From the NCBI GenBank assembly GCA_013397795.1, contig VZTJ01002466.1:1666522-1730521 (forward strand): a stretch of DNA of 64,000 bases, in the 5' to 3' direction. Numbering within the stretch: position 1 is the stretch's first letter; the number at the start of each line of letters is the position of its first letter. The notes under the pieces are model-generated. The model was not told the DNA's origin and ran no database searches. It was given only the letters and a program-made list of their open reading frames with translations. Of the stretch, positions 63,613-64,000 are shown in pieces. A program made the translations under genes and the position numbers. This DNA is from Orthonyx spaldingii (taxonomy: Eukaryota; Chordata; Aves; Passeriformes; Orthonychidae).

Positions 63613-63822
63613 AGAATTCTTCCATATCAAGCTCTTCCACGGCATGAATGCCTGTTAGGTGAGCAATTCGGCCTTGAATTCTAGTCCTTTTGTACCCATT
63701 CACCTTCTCCACTCTCTCAATCATCTGCTGCTGTCGATCAATCCAATACAAGTGATTCCCCAGCACAGTGAGTCCCATGGGCTGAAGGATGTTGGAGTCC
63801 TCCAGGGTAACGCGGTTGGCAC
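63613..63822 (-). CDS. LRP5: LRP5 exon 16: end of the fourth beta-propeller (partial gene 5' limit)
   Basis: A 210-base exon with acceptor GGTCTCAG (63,824-63,823) and donor TTCT|GTGAG. It encodes ANRVTLEDSNILQPMGLTVL, then the YWTD-class repeat LYWIDRQQQMIERVEK, then GRIAHLTGIHAVEELDMEEF. This is the last part of the fourth six-bladed YWTD propeller. The first two bases finish a codon from exon 15, which is outside the window. The eight exons here (210, 126, 237, 111, 237, 140, 98 and 262 bases) join without a break into 472 residues. That corresponds to roughly residues 1,144-1,615 of the human protein. Confidence 0.97.
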
Positions 63823-64000
63823 CTGAGACCAACAAAAACAAAGATTAGTTTTACAGTAGTCGACTTCTAAGTTATTCCTTAAAAAACCATCACAAAGCAA
63901 CATCCCAGCTAAAACCAAACCAAACCAAACCAAACCTTGGAGACAGTGAGCTACAAGGTCATTGGCTTCATCTGTCTGTGTAGACCAAGGCTCTGCTTGT
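63823..64000 (-). other. LRP5: LRP5 intron 15 (partial)
   Basis: Intronic sequence upstream of the exon 16 acceptor. The terminal 64 bases were checked in translation and do not match exon 15. Confidence 0.8.
63911..63936. repeat. (AAACC)5 microsatellite
   Basis: Five tandem AAACC units near the exon 16 acceptor, about 90 bases into the intron. Confidence 0.9.

Noticed and set aside
49189..63822. Assignment of the receptor exons to LRP6
   Set aside because: The C-terminal SPATERSYFHL form and the neighbouring PPP6R3 gene fit LRP5; LRP6 has a different tail ending and location.
1..64000. CRISPR arrays, tRNA/rRNA genes, operons, endogenous retrovirus genes
   Set aside because: None seen. No regularly spaced direct repeats, cloverleaf sequences, or gag/pol/env-like frames were recognised beyond CR1.

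Overview
The window is vertebrate, most likely avian, nuclear DNA. It has long AT-rich introns, one CpG-island promoter, consensus GT/AG splice sites, and fragments of CR1 LINE retrotransposons whose 3' ends carry the bird/reptile-type ATTCTATG-like octamers. I cannot name the species. Both recognisable genes lie on the minus strand in the order LRP5 then PPP6R3, a head-to-tail pair that is also adjacent on human 11q13.

Positions 1-1,532 hold the first two coding exons of PPP6R3, a SAPS-domain regulatory subunit of protein phosphatase 6. A leader intron of about 21 kb (1,533 to about 22,800) leads back to a CpG island at 22,795-23,720. The island is interrupted by a 368-base assembly gap and is presumably the PPP6R3 promoter and non-coding first exon. 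The leader intron carries two CR1 pieces, a GC-rich block, an almost pure A/C tract and a plus-strand exon-like segment. A minus-oriented CR1 (23,796-24,385) sits directly upstream of the island.

Positions 24.4-49.0 kb separate the genes. I see no established protein gene there. The stretch contains three diverged copies of an unidentified repeat (30.3-32.2 kb) and a degraded 1.7 kb CR1 with reverse-transcriptase remnants (33.3-34.96 kb). It also contains an unassigned block (42.2-44.05 kb) that reads like a minus-strand 3' UTR, with three AATAAA signals, two Pumilio-type sites and a small ORF in front of it.

Positions 49,050-63,822 hold the last eight coding exons of LRP5, a Wnt co-receptor (human exons 16-23). 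They join without a frame break into 472 residues: the end of the last beta-propeller, an EGF-like module, three LDL-receptor class A repeats, one transmembrane helix and a cytoplasmic tail with five PPPSP-type motifs. The stop codon is followed by a probably short 3' UTR with two poly(A) signals.

No CRISPR array, tRNA, rRNA or prokaryote-type feature was found. The most interesting leads are the unassigned 3'-UTR-like block, two plus-strand exon-like segments with good splice sites, and the three-copy unidentified repeat.
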